A DNA stretch of 64,000 nt from Denitratisoma sp. (lineage in GTDB: Bacteria; Pseudomonadota; Gammaproteobacteria; Burkholderiales; Rhodocyclaceae), in NCBI GenBank assembly GCA_032027165.1, contig JAVSMO010000001.1, positions 1,924,458 through 1,988,457 on the forward strand, given 5' to 3'. The notes below the pieces were generated by a model. The model made no database searches and was not told the DNA's origin. It worked only from the letters and a program-made list of their open reading frames with translations. This document shows positions 8,887-17,874 of this stretch, piece after piece. The translations under genes and the position numbers were made by a program. Each line of letters starts with the position of its first letter. Within the stretch, counting starts at the first letter, position 1.

Positions 8887-9690
8887 TCAAAGTTTGCGGT
8901 GCTGCAGCGCCGGCAGGCTGGCGCGCCAGTCGGCGATGCGGTCGGGGTCCATCTCCGCCGTCACCACGCCCGGTCCCTTGGGCAGGCGCTCGAGCACCGC
9001 GCCCCAGGGATCGACCACCATGCTGTCGCCCCAGGTCATGCGCCCGCTCGGGTGGGTGCCGCCCTGGGCCGAGGCCAGCACGTAGCAGAGGTTCTCCACC
9101 GCCCGCGCGCGCAGCAGCAGCTCCCAGTGCGCCTGGCCGGTGGTGTGGGTGAAGGCCGCCGGCACCACCAGCAGGTCCACCGGCCCCATCGCCCGGTACA
9201 GTTCGGGAAAGCGCAGGTCGTAGCAGATCGACAATCCCACGCGTCCGACCGGGGAATCGAAGGCGACGACCTCGCTGCCGGCTTCGATGGTCTGACTTTC
9301 GTTGTAACGTTCGGTTCCGCGCGTGAAGCCGAACAGGTGGATCTTGTCGTAGCGCGCCACCCGCCGGCCGGCATCGTCGTACACCAGGCAGCTGTTGCGC
9401 ACCTTGTCGGGACTTGACGCTTCCAGCGGAATGGAGCCGCCGACCAGCCAGACCTTGTGCCGTTGCGCCGCCTCGCGCAGGAAGTCCTGCAGGGGCCCTT
9501 CGCCGTCCCGCTCGCGGGCGCGCACCTTGTCCGTCTCGTTGCCCGAGATCAGCGGGAAGTATTCCGGCAGGGCCACCAGGCGGGCGCCCCCAGCCGCCGC
9601 CGCGGCGACGAGCGCGTCGGCCTCGCGCAGGTTCTGCGCGATGTCCGGTCCGGAAACCATCTGCACGGCGGCAATGCGGGTCGAGGTCAT
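8887..9690 (-). CDS. Carbon-nitrogen hydrolase (nitrilase superfamily, Nit1/YbeM-like)
   Basis: 267 residues. The catalytic triad is visible as Glu43 (LPEYF), Lys116 (YDKIHLF) and Cys156 (SICYDLRFPE). The FGFTRGTERYNES segment and size fit the Nit1 branch, whose known members are deaminated-glutathione amidases that repair metabolites. That activity is a family inference. Its ATG overlaps the yhdP stop (ATGA), so the two are translationally coupled. Confidence 0.88.
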   Translation of the reverse strand: MTSTRIAAVQMVSGPDIAQNLREADALVAAAAAGGARLVALPEYFPLISGNETDKVRARERDGEGPLQDFLREAAQRHKVWLVGGSIPLEASSPDKVRNSCLVYDDAGRRVARYDKIHLFGFTRGTERYNESQTIEAGSEVVAFDSPVGRVGLSICYDLRFPELYRAMGPVDLLVVPAAFTHTTGQAHWELLLRARAVENLCYVLASAQGGTHPSGRMTWGDSMVVDPWGAVLERLPKGPGVVTAEMDPDRIADWRASLPALQHRKL

Positions 9691-12600
9691 TGGATCGCAT
9701 CCTCCCTTTTCGTGGCCGCCTGCTTCTGGATCTTCTCGACCTTCGGATCGCTCCAGCTGCCGGTAACGGCGTACTCGAAGGCGAACATCTGCCCGAACGG
9801 ATCCTTGAGGAGCTTCTGCGCCACCCAGGCGGCGGCGCCGACGGCCGGATTGGCGATCATGGCGCCGACGGCCAGCGTCTCGCCCAGCGCCGGCTCGACG
9901 CGCACGAGCAGGTTCTGCGTCTCGGCGGGAATGCTGACCTCGCCCGTCATGAAGATCTTCGCCGACGGCCCCTGGATCTGCAGGTCCTGGGTGCTCATCA
10001 CGCCGCGCGCCACCTTGGCGCTGCCGGCGATGCTGTCGAAGGCGAAACCGTCGCTGAAGATGTCGCGAAAATCCAGGGTGATGCGCCGCGGCAGCGATTG
10101 CAGGCTGAGTATGCCGAGCAGCCGGCCGACGCCCGGCTCCAGCTTGTTGAACTGGCCGCGCGCGGCCTCCGCCTTCAGCGTGCCGTCGAGCGAGGCGTGG
10201 TCGATCTGCGTCGGCGTTCCCGCCCAGGACACCTTGCCCTCGAGCCTGGCCGTGCCGCGCTTGACGGCATCGGCGTAGCCGAGCCGCTCCAGCATCCCGC
10301 CGATGTCGGACACGTCGAGCTTGAAGTTGAGCTGCGTCCCGCTGCCGCGCCAGAGGCCGTCGGACACCAACGTGCCGTCCGGATTGGCGATGCCCAGCCT
10401 GTCCAGCTTCCAGGCGTTGTCCACGTTGGTCGCCAGCAGTTCCAGCCGGCCCAGCTTGTGGCCGCGCAGGGTGAAGCTTTCCGCCACGATGTCCAGTCCT
10501 GGCAGCTCGCGCAGCGGCTCCTCGGCGATCAGCGACTTGCCCGGGCGGGTCTCCCCCAGCGTGAAATGCTTCAGGCGCGCCCGCAGGCGGCCGCGCTCGT
10601 CGGCCCGCCAGGAGAACTCGCCGGCCACGTCCCGGCTCGCCACTTGTGCCTGCCAGGTATCGCCCTGCAGCGAGGCGCGCAGGTTGACGTCGTGGAAATG
10701 CCGGTCGAAGGCGGTCAGCTCCGCCGTACGCAGGCTGATCTGGCTCACCGGGTGGCCGCCCCCTCCGCCATTGCCGCCATTCGCCGCGAACAGGCCGCGC
10801 CAGAAGTCCACATTGAAGGCCGGGACATTGGCCGCCAGCAGGACGCCGTTCTCGGGCAGCGGCGGCGCCTCGCCGATGCCGACGACGCCACGCTCGATGA
10901 CGGTCCGCTCCTTGTCGTGCCGGCGATAAAGATGGGCGGCCAGCTCGCTGCCCAGGTTGATGCGGACCTGGTCGCGCGCCGCATCCGCCGCAGCAGACGC
11001 GCTGCGCTCGAACTTGAAGGGCAGCGTCTCGGTCGAGGTCTTGTTGAACGGCTCGGGCAAGCTGGAGGCGATGCCCTGCAGGTTCGACTCCAGCCTCACG
11101 TCGGCGTTGCGGTTCTTCACCAGGACGGTGCCGCGCCAGGCGGCGCTGCCCGACAGGTGCTCGAGCAGGCGATGGTCCATCGACTTGCGCATGTTGGCGA
11201 TGTTGAGGCTGCCCTGGGCATTGATGGCCACCGCGCCGTCGCCGCGCGTGGCGGCGTTGATGACGAGCGGCGAGCCGAGCAGCTGGGCGCGCGCATCCTT
11301 CATGCTGACGCTGCCGCCGGTGAACTGCAGGCGGCCGTTCACCTCGGTGAGGGGCGGCAGGTCGCTGTCCACGGTCAGCTCGTTGCGCAGGAACTGGTAG
11401 TCGCCCTCGATCAGCGTGTTGGCCAGCTGGCGCAGCGGGATGGTCAGCTTCAGGCCCAGGGTGCCGCTGCCCGTCGCGCGCATGCCTTCAGTGAAGCGGT
11501 CGATCTGAGCGGAGACCGGACTGGTCTCGATGAAGCGCAGGAAGTCGGCCGTCGGGCCCGCGGCGCGGCCGGCGATGCTGATGATTTCCTCCGGCGCCTC
11601 CAGGTCGGGAATCTCGGCGCTCACGCCGGACACCGTGACGCCGTAGATGCTGCCCTTGTCGGCCCGAATCAGCATGCGCTTGCCTTCGAAGAGCAGGCTG
11701 CCGTCGATGTTGTCGATGCCCGGCCAGCCCGGCGCGTAGCGCAGGTCGGCGCCGGCGATTTTCGCCGAGACCTGGAAGAGGCCCTGCTTGCCGTCGGCAA
11801 AGGGGAAGTCCTTCAGGTCGCCCTTCAGGCGCAGCCGCGCGTCGTCGGCGCGCCCGCCGGTGATGGAGGCGCGCAGCCAGTCGCGCACGTCGCGGTTGAC
11901 CACCAGCGGCATGTAGCGCCACACCGCCGCTCCGTCGGCGCGGCTGAGGCGTGCCGTGATGTCGATCTCGCCGGGGCCGTCGAGGCTGCTGCGATAGCGG
12001 CCGGCGGCGCTGCCGGCGGCATCCTTGTTGTCGAAGTCGAGGTTCTTCAGCTGCACGTCGATGCGGCCGTCGGACAGCGTCCAGTTCGCCTTGGCGTTCA
12101 GCTGCTCGAATTCCAGCCGGGGATCGGCGAACACCGTCGGCAGTTCGAGTGCGGCGGCGCGGCTGTCCAGGCTGGCGTGGCCGCCTTTCTCGTTGCCCTC
12201 GATGCTGCCCGTCAGCCCGACGAAGCCCGGCCAGTAGCCCTGCGCACGCAGGCCGAGGCCCTCGAAACGGGCACGCACGTTGAAGCTGGAAAGCGCGCCG
12301 GCCTCGCCGTTCCAGCCCAGCTTGAGATCGAAGATGCGGCCGCTCGGCGCGTAATCGGCCAGCGTCTTGCGCGTGCCGGCATCCAGCGGCAGGAAGCCGG
12401 CCAGCCGCGCCAGCACGTCGAGGTCGAGGCCGTTGGCGGCGACCTCGCCCCCGGCCGGCTGCTTGCCGATGGCCGGCGTCCAGCGCAGGCTGAAATCGGT
12501 CGGCAGGAGCGTAATGCCGTCGCGCGTCGCCAGCGCCAGCTTGCGCGACGCCACCTCGAAGCCGTTCTGCGGCAGGCGGCCCGAAATGCGGCCGGTGAGA

Positions 12601-13556
12601 TGGGCGAGATCGAGCATCGGCAGGTTGCGCGCCAGCCGCAGCCTGACGTCGCGCAGGGCGATGTCGGCCGTCAGGGCGTTCAGGCGCTTTTCCGCGAAGC
12701 CCAGCCACAGGCGCATGCCGCCGGCGCCCTGCGGCAGCTCGACGGGGTAATCCACCCAGGCGCGCCAGCCGGCGAGGTCGGCGTAGTCGAGCTCGGCGTA
12801 GACCTGCCCCTTCCAGGACTCCAGGCGGTCGAGGTCGGCGCCGCGGAAATCGCCGCGCACGTCGAGGCGCGCGGCCAGCTCCCGCGGCGGCACGGCGGTC
12901 AGGCCGAAGCGATGGCGGCGGCCGTCGTTCTGCAGGATGAAGTTGAGCTGGGCAAGCTCCAGAGGCGGCGCGCCGCGCTGCTCGTCCTCCCAGCGGATCG
13001 AGGCGTTGCGGATGACGATGCGCTCCTGCGACAGCAGCCAGTCCGAAAGGTCGCTGCCGCTCGCTTCGGCGTTGAGCTGGATGCCGGCGACGAAGATGCG
13101 GCCGCCCTTCTCGCGGCGGATGTGCAGGGTGGGCGAATCGACCTCCAGCCGGTGCAGGCGCAGCTGCCAGCGCCACAGCGAGGCCCAGGACAGCTCGGTC
13201 TCGACCGTGTCGAAAGTCAGTCCCGGGCGGCCGGCGGCGTCGTGGATGCTGAATCCGCGCAGGGACAGCTGCGGCCGCAGCCCCTTCCAGTGCGTGTCGA
13301 TGCGGGCGATGCTCACCGGCAGGCCGGCCGCCTGCGAGATGCCGCGCTCGATGTCGGCGCGGTAGTTCTCGATGTTCGGCAGCACCGAATAGCGCAGCGC
13401 CAGGATGATCAGGGCGAAGCCGAAATAGGCGAGCCAAAACCCCCACACCAGCGTGCGGCGCAGCCAGGCGGGAATCAGGCGGGGAAGCTGGAGAAGACGC
13501 GCAAAAAGGGATTTGCGCGGCGGCGGCGAATCGATCGAAGTCCTCTCGTGCATCAA
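9687..13556 (-). CDS. yhdP: YhdP family AsmA-like envelope protein
   Basis: A very large protein (1289 residues) with one transmembrane segment near residues 33-55 and a long periplasmic part rich in beta structure. It matches the YhdP/TIGR02099 architecture: DUF3971 region and an AsmA-like C-terminus (near PAVGAAAWVAQKLLKDPFGQ). Family members form bridge-like channels that move phospholipid between inner and outer membranes. The gene is divergent from glnE and heads the nitrilase-tldD operon, a conserved arrangement in proteobacteria. One AAAGTCAGT repeat is embedded at 13215. Confidence 0.9.
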   Translation of the reverse strand: MMHERTSIDSPPPRKSLFARLLQLPRLIPAWLRRTLVWGFWLAYFGFALIILALRYSVLPNIENYRADIERGISQAAGLPVSIARIDTHWKGLRPQLSLRGFSIHDAAGRPGLTFDTVETELSWASLWRWQLRLHRLEVDSPTLHIRREKGGRIFVAGIQLNAEASGSDLSDWLLSQERIVIRNASIRWEDEQRGAPPLELAQLNFILQNDGRRHRFGLTAVPPRELAARLDVRGDFRGADLDRLESWKGQVYAELDYADLAGWRAWVDYPVELPQGAGGMRLWLGFAEKRLNALTADIALRDVRLRLARNLPMLDLAHLTGRISGRLPQNGFEVASRKLALATRDGITLLPTDFSLRWTPAIGKQPAGGEVAANGLDLDVLARLAGFLPLDAGTRKTLADYAPSGRIFDLKLGWNGEAGALSSFNVRARFEGLGLRAQGYWPGFVGLTGSIEGNEKGGHASLDSRAAALELPTVFADPRLEFEQLNAKANWTLSDGRIDVQLKNLDFDNKDAAGSAAGRYRSSLDGPGEIDITARLSRADGAAVWRYMPLVVNRDVRDWLRASITGGRADDARLRLKGDLKDFPFADGKQGLFQVSAKIAGADLRYAPGWPGIDNIDGSLLFEGKRMLIRADKGSIYGVTVSGVSAEIPDLEAPEEIISIAGRAAGPTADFLRFIETSPVSAQIDRFTEGMRATGSGTLGLKLTIPLRQLANTLIEGDYQFLRNELTVDSDLPPLTEVNGRLQFTGGSVSMKDARAQLLGSPLVINAATRGDGAVAINAQGSLNIANMRKSMDHRLLEHLSGSAAWRGTVLVKNRNADVRLESNLQGIASSLPEPFNKTSTETLPFKFERSASAAADAARDQVRINLGSELAAHLYRRHDKERTVIERGVVGIGEAPPLPENGVLLAANVPAFNVDFWRGLFAANGGNGGGGGHPVSQISLRTAELTAFDRHFHDVNLRASLQGDTWQAQVASRDVAGEFSWRADERGRLRARLKHFTLGETRPGKSLIAEEPLRELPGLDIVAESFTLRGHKLGRLELLATNVDNAWKLDRLGIANPDGTLVSDGLWRGSGTQLNFKLDVSDIGGMLERLGYADAVKRGTARLEGKVSWAGTPTQIDHASLDGTLKAEAARGQFNKLEPGVGRLLGILSLQSLPRRITLDFRDIFSDGFAFDSIAGSAKVARGVMSTQDLQIQGPSAKIFMTGEVSIPAETQNLLVRVEPALGETLAVGAMIANPAVGAAAWVAQKLLKDPFGQMFAFEYAVTGSWSDPKVEKIQKQAATKREDAIQ
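13215..13223 (+). repeat. AAAGTCAGT repeat copy 3 (inside yhdP)
   Basis: Extended form GAAAGTCAGTCC. Read on the coding (minus) strand it is GGA-CTG-ACT-TTC (Gly-Leu-Thr-Phe). Confidence 0.7.
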
Positions 13557-13655
13557 AGGGTTGAGGGCGCCCGGACGACATGCCAGTACAATGCGCCCGA
13601 TACGCTCTATTTGTTTGATTTTACCCTTAAACGTTCAATCAGCCTTTCCGACGAC

Positions 13656-16325
13656 ATGTACCCGGCCACCCTGGACGACATCCTGCCGCTCAGCCGTTTC
13701 CTGGCCCGACTCATCGAGAGCCGCCCGGAAATCGGCGATGCGCTTCGCGCCGACCTGCAGACCCCCTGGAATGCCCCGGCCATGCGCGAATACCTGGCCG
13801 CCGAGGCGACCGGCGAGGCGGCGCTGCGCCCCGGCCTGCGCCGCCTGCGCGCCCGCGTCATGGCACGCACCGTCGCGCGCGACCTGGCCGGCCTCGCCGA
13901 CCTCGCCGAGGTGACCGAGACCATGACCGCCCTGGCCGACGAAACGGTGGCGCATGCCGCCGCCGTGCTCTCCGCCGCCCTCGTCGCCCGCCACGGCACG
14001 CCGCGCTCGCCGACGGGCGAAGCGCAGGAGCTGGTAGTCATCGGCATGGGCAAGCTGGGCGGGCGCGAGCTGAACGCCTCCTCCGACATCGACCTGATCT
14101 TCGTCTACCCCGAGGACGGCGAGACCGACGGCGAGGGATCGCGCCTGTCCAACTTCGAGTTCTTCACGCGCCTCGGCCGCCAGCTGATCGGCGCGCTCGC
14201 CGAGATCACCGGCGACGGCCAGGTCTTCCGCGTGGACATGCGCCTGCGGCCGAACGGCGACTCCGGCCCGCTGGTGGCGAGCTTCGACATGCTGGAGAAC
14301 TATTTCATCACCCAGGGCCGCGAGTGGGAGCGCTACGCCTGGATCAAGGCGCGGCCGCTGTGCGGCGCGCGCGGGGACGACCTCTCCGCCCTGGCGCGTC
14401 CCTTCGTCTTCCGCAAGTACCTCGACTATGGCGCCATCAACGCCATGCGCGAATTGCACGCGCAGATCCGCCGCGAGGTGGCGCGGCGCGACATGGCCGA
14501 CAACATCAAGCTCGGCCCCGGCGGCATCCGCGAAATCGAGTTCATCGCCCAGGTCTTCCAGCTCATCCGCGGCGGCCGCGACAAGGCCCTGCAGATCCGG
14601 CCGACGCTGCAGGTGCTGGCGCTGCTCGCCGAGCGCGGCATCCTCGACGAATCTGCGGTGCGCGAACTGACCGTCGCCTACCGCTTCCTGCGCAACCTCG
14701 AGCACCGCCTGCAGTACCTCGACGACGCGCAGACGCACACCCTGCCGGAGAACCCGGGCGACCAGGCACTGATCGCGCGCGGCATGGGCTTCAACGACTA
14801 CGCCGCCCTGCTGGAGGAGCTCGACGACCATCGCGCCAACGTCAGCCGCCGCTTCGAGGCCGTCTTCGCCGATCCCAACCGCGACGGACACGATCTCGCC
14901 GCCGCCTGGCAGGGCTGCGAAAGCGGCGAGGCGGAACGGGAACTGGCCCGCCTCGGCTACGGCGATGCCGCGGGCGGCGCGCAGCGGCTCGCCGGCATCC
15001 GCAACGGCAGCCGCTACCAGCAGATGCCTGCGGGCATCCGCGAGCGCTTCGACGCGCTGGTGCCGCGCCTGATCGAGGCGGCGGCGGCAACGCCCAACCC
15101 CGACGCCACGCTGGCACGCGGTCTCGACCTGCTGGAAACGATCAGCCGCCGCGCCGCCTACCTCGCCCTGCTGCAGCAGTACCCGCAGGCCCTGCAGAAG
15201 GTGGCGCAGCTGGTGGGCGCCTCGAGCTGGGCGGCGACCTACCTGACGCGCCATCCGGTGCTGCTCGACGAACTGCTCGACGCGCGCCTGCTGGAAGTCG
15301 CACCCGACTGGGCCGCCTTCCGCACCCAGCTGGCGCAGGACCTCGACGAGCACGAGCCGGACACCGAGCGGCAGATGGACATGATGCGCGAGGCCCACCA
15401 CGCCCAGGTGTTCCGCCTGCTGGCGCAGGACCTCGCCGGCCTGCTGCCGCTGGAGAAGCTCTCCGACCATCTCTCCGAGCTGGCCGACATCATGCTCGAC
15501 CTCGCCAGCCGGCTGGCCTGGCGCAAGCTGCTCAAGCGCCACCGCGACACACCGGCCTTCGCCGTCGTCGCCTACGGCAAGCTGGGCGGCAAGGAGCTCG
15601 GCTACGCCTCCGACCTCGACATCATCTTCCTCTTCGAGGACGACCATCCCGACGCGCCGGAGAACTACGCGCGCCTGGCGCAGCGCATCAACACCTGGAT
15701 ATCCAGCACGACGCCGGCCGGCATCCTCTTCCAAACCGACCTGCGCCTGCGCCCCAACGGGGAGTCCGGCCTGCTCGTCAGCTCGGTCGAAGCCTTCCGC
15801 CAGTACCAGATGGAATCAGCCTGGGTGTGGGAACACCAGGCGCTGACGCGGGCGCGCTTTTCCGCCGGAGACGCCGGCATCGGGCGAAAGTTCGAGGCCA
15901 TCCGCATCGAGGTGCTGCGCAAGCCGCGCGACCTGGCGGAACTCAAGCGCGAAGTGAGCGCCATGCGCGAGAAGATGGCCGCCGCCCACGCCAACAAGAG
16001 TGCGCTGTTCGACATCAAGCACGACCGCGGCGGCCTCATCGACGTCGAATTCATCGTGCAGGCCCTGGTGCTGGGCCATGCGCACGAACACGCCGAGCTC
16101 ACCGGCAACCTCGGCAACCTGGCCCTGCTGAAGATCGCCGCCGGCCTCGGCCTCATCCCCGACGAGCTCGCCGAGCGCGTGCGCGATGCCTACCGCACGT
16201 ACCGCAGGCTGCAGCACAGCCTGCGCCTGAACGACGCCCAGTACGCCCGCGTCGAACGCGGCAGCCTGGCGCGGGAAATCGACGGCGTGCAGGAACTGTG
16301 GCGGACGGTGTTCGGGCAGGACTGA
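13656..16325 (+). CDS. glnE: Glutamine synthetase adenylyltransferase / adenylyl-removing enzyme
   Basis: 889 residues from the ATG at 13656; the open frame upstream is only antisense to yhdP. Two nucleotidyltransferase domains are visible, GMGKLGG...SDIDLIF (from about residue 130) and AYGKLGG...SDLDIIF (from about 639), each followed by a helical regulatory region. In the family the N-terminal half removes and the C-terminal half adds AMP on glutamine synthetase, under PII control. It fits the nitrogen-assimilation theme of the 37-46 kb region although far from it. It is convergent with the tolC-like gene, with only 11 bases between the stop codons. Confidence 0.95.
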   Translation: MYPATLDDILPLSRFLARLIESRPEIGDALRADLQTPWNAPAMREYLAAEATGEAALRPGLRRLRARVMARTVARDLAGLADLAEVTETMTALADETVAHAAAVLSAALVARHGTPRSPTGEAQELVVIGMGKLGGRELNASSDIDLIFVYPEDGETDGEGSRLSNFEFFTRLGRQLIGALAEITGDGQVFRVDMRLRPNGDSGPLVASFDMLENYFITQGREWERYAWIKARPLCGARGDDLSALARPFVFRKYLDYGAINAMRELHAQIRREVARRDMADNIKLGPGGIREIEFIAQVFQLIRGGRDKALQIRPTLQVLALLAERGILDESAVRELTVAYRFLRNLEHRLQYLDDAQTHTLPENPGDQALIARGMGFNDYAALLEELDDHRANVSRRFEAVFADPNRDGHDLAAAWQGCESGEAERELARLGYGDAAGGAQRLAGIRNGSRYQQMPAGIRERFDALVPRLIEAAAATPNPDATLARGLDLLETISRRAAYLALLQQYPQALQKVAQLVGASSWAATYLTRHPVLLDELLDARLLEVAPDWAAFRTQLAQDLDEHEPDTERQMDMMREAHHAQVFRLLAQDLAGLLPLEKLSDHLSELADIMLDLASRLAWRKLLKRHRDTPAFAVVAYGKLGGKELGYASDLDIIFLFEDDHPDAPENYARLAQRINTWISSTTPAGILFQTDLRLRPNGESGLLVSSVEAFRQYQMESAWVWEHQALTRARFSAGDAGIGRKFEAIRIEVLRKPRDLAELKREVSAMREKMAAAHANKSALFDIKHDRGGLIDVEFIVQALVLGHAHEHAELTGNLGNLALLKIAAGLGLIPDELAERVRDAYRTYRRLQHSLRLNDAQYARVERGSLAREIDGVQELWRTVFGQD

Positions 16326-16342
16326 GGCGCGCCGGCTCAGTC
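16320..16342. terminator. Hairpin spanning two convergent stop codons
   Basis: GACTGAG and CTCAGTC pair around a 9-base loop, and both stop codons (glnE and the tolC-like gene) are in the arms. There is no T-tract, so it would be a weak or factor-assisted terminator. Confidence 0.4.
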
Positions 16343-17566
16343 GTGCAGCCACAGCTGGTGCGCGTCGAGCAGCAGCCGATAGCGCGCCTCGGCGGCATCC
16401 AGCTGCGCCGTCGCCGACGCCAGCTTGCCTTCGACGGCGAGGCGGCGGGCGTTCAGCGTGTCGTTGAGGCCGGCCTCGCCCAGCGCGTAGGCACGCGCAA
16501 TCAGCTCGGCGTTGCGCTCCATCGCCTGCGCCGCCGCCTGCGCCTTGCGCCATCCTTCGTAGGCGGCCGTGGCGCCGGCATGCGCGGCGGATATTTCGGC
16601 GTTCAGCCTGCGCAGCAGCGCCGCTTCCTTCTGCACCGCCATGTCCATCTGCGCGCGGGCGCCTTCGGTCGAGGCGGTGCGCGCCCGTCCCGGCAGGGGG
16701 ATGCTCACATACAGCCCCGTCACCCGCTCGTTGCCGCCGGCCTCTGAGGCGTGGCGCACGCCGACGGTCGGATCGGGCAGTTCCTCCGCCTGGCTGCGCG
16801 CGATGAGGGTCTGCCGCCGCTTCACCTCGGCGCGCACGGCGGCCAGTTCGTGGTTGTGCTGCAGGATGCGCTCATGCCAGTACGCGTGCGGCTGGTCGAC
16901 CGGCGTCGGCGTCGCCAGGACCGGCCTTTCCGGCAGGGATATGCCGGGATAGTGCTGCGTCAATTCGGCGGCAGCGACGGACGCCCGCAGCTCCGCCTGC
17001 ACCGCCGCCGCCTCAGCCTGGGCGGTCGAGGCTTCGGCCAGGGTCTGCTCGAGGCGGGGCGCATCGCCGGCGCGCACCCGCCGTGCGGCAACCTCGCTCT
17101 GCCGCCTCAGCAGGGACACCTGGTTGTTCCATTCGTCGGACTGCGCACGCGCCTTCAGCCAGCCGAACCAGGCGCGCAGCAGGCCGCGCGCCGTCTCGTG
17201 CATGGCATCACCCAGCGAGGACTGCGCCTGTGCGACACCCAGCTCGCCGAGCTCGCCGTCGAGGCGCGCCTTGCCCGGCAGGCGGATCGGCCGCTCGACG
17301 GCAACATCCCATTCGTTGAGACTGCGTGAGGTGTCGGTGCGGCGCCGCGCCGAGCCCACGCTCACGCTGAACTCGTGCTCGCCCGCCTCGAGACGGCTGC
17401 GATTGGACTCTTCGTAGCGCACGCCCGACTTCGCCGCCAGCACGTCCGGATGGCCGGCGAGGACGCTCGCCACGACTGCGCGCGGCGGCAGGTCGGGAGT
17501 GTCGTCGGGCGGCGCGGCGACGGCAAGCGCCGGCAGCAGCAGGATGAGGCAGGACAAGAATTTCAT
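16337..17566 (-). CDS. TolC family outer-membrane efflux protein (CzcC-like)
   Basis: 409 residues with a signal peptide (MKFLSCLILLLPALAVAA) and two long coiled-coil halves typical of TolC/CzcC channel proteins. The ATG at 17566 overlaps the DUF3240 gene by four bases; a longer upstream reading is antisense or out of frame. As the last gene of the czcB-czcA-DUF3240-tolC unit it should supply the outer-membrane duct of a tripartite heavy-metal exporter. In most czc operons czcC comes first, so this order is less common. Confidence 0.87.
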   Translation of the reverse strand: MKFLSCLILLLPALAVAAPPDDTPDLPPRAVVASVLAGHPDVLAAKSGVRYEESNRSRLEAGEHEFSVSVGSARRRTDTSRSLNEWDVAVERPIRLPGKARLDGELGELGVAQAQSSLGDAMHETARGLLRAWFGWLKARAQSDEWNNQVSLLRRQSEVAARRVRAGDAPRLEQTLAEASTAQAEAAAVQAELRASVAAAELTQHYPGISLPERPVLATPTPVDQPHAYWHERILQHNHELAAVRAEVKRRQTLIARSQAEELPDPTVGVRHASEAGGNERVTGLYVSIPLPGRARTASTEGARAQMDMAVQKEAALLRRLNAEISAAHAGATAAYEGWRKAQAAAQAMERNAELIARAYALGEAGLNDTLNARRLAVEGKLASATAQLDAAEARYRLLLDAHQLWLHD

Positions 17567-17874
17567 GCGAATCTCCCGAACTCGATCAGCGGCACCAGCC
17601 AGTAGGCGATCTCCGGATTCGGCAGGGTTTCCTTGAGATGCGCGACCAGCGCCTGCGCATCCTCCCGGTTCATGACGACCTGCACCTGCACGCGGCGCGA
17701 GCGCCCGCGCACCTGCTCGGCCGAGCCGTGCAGGCGCACCGCCTGCCCCTGCCCCTCGACCCGCGTGTTGGTGAAGCCGGTCACCCATTCCGGATGCTCG
17801 AGCAGATGGTCGACCAGGTCCTCCTCGAGGGAAACCGGGAAGACCAGGGTGAGCACGCAATCCCGTGGTTTCAT
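17563..17874 (-). CDS. DUF3240 family small protein of the metal-efflux operon
   Basis: 103 residues, PII-like in size, without a signal peptide. It matches the DUF3240 family, which is found almost only beside CzcA/CusA-type pumps. It starts MKPRDCVLTLVFPVSLEEDLV and overlaps both neighbours by four bases (czcA upstream, tolC downstream), so it is made with them. A role as a cytoplasmic regulator of the pump is plausible by analogy with PII-like proteins, but it is unproven. Confidence 0.8.
   Translation of the reverse strand: MKPRDCVLTLVFPVSLEEDLVDHLLEHPEWVTGFTNTRVEGQGQAVRLHGSAEQVRGRSRRVQVQVVMNREDAQALVAHLKETLPNPEIAYWLVPLIEFGRFA

Noticed and set aside
9414-13655. Long plus-strand frame joined to the front of glnE
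   Set aside because: It is antisense to yhdP and the nitrilase, is low-complexity Arg/Gly/Ala-rich, and matches no family. GlnE homology starts at 13656.
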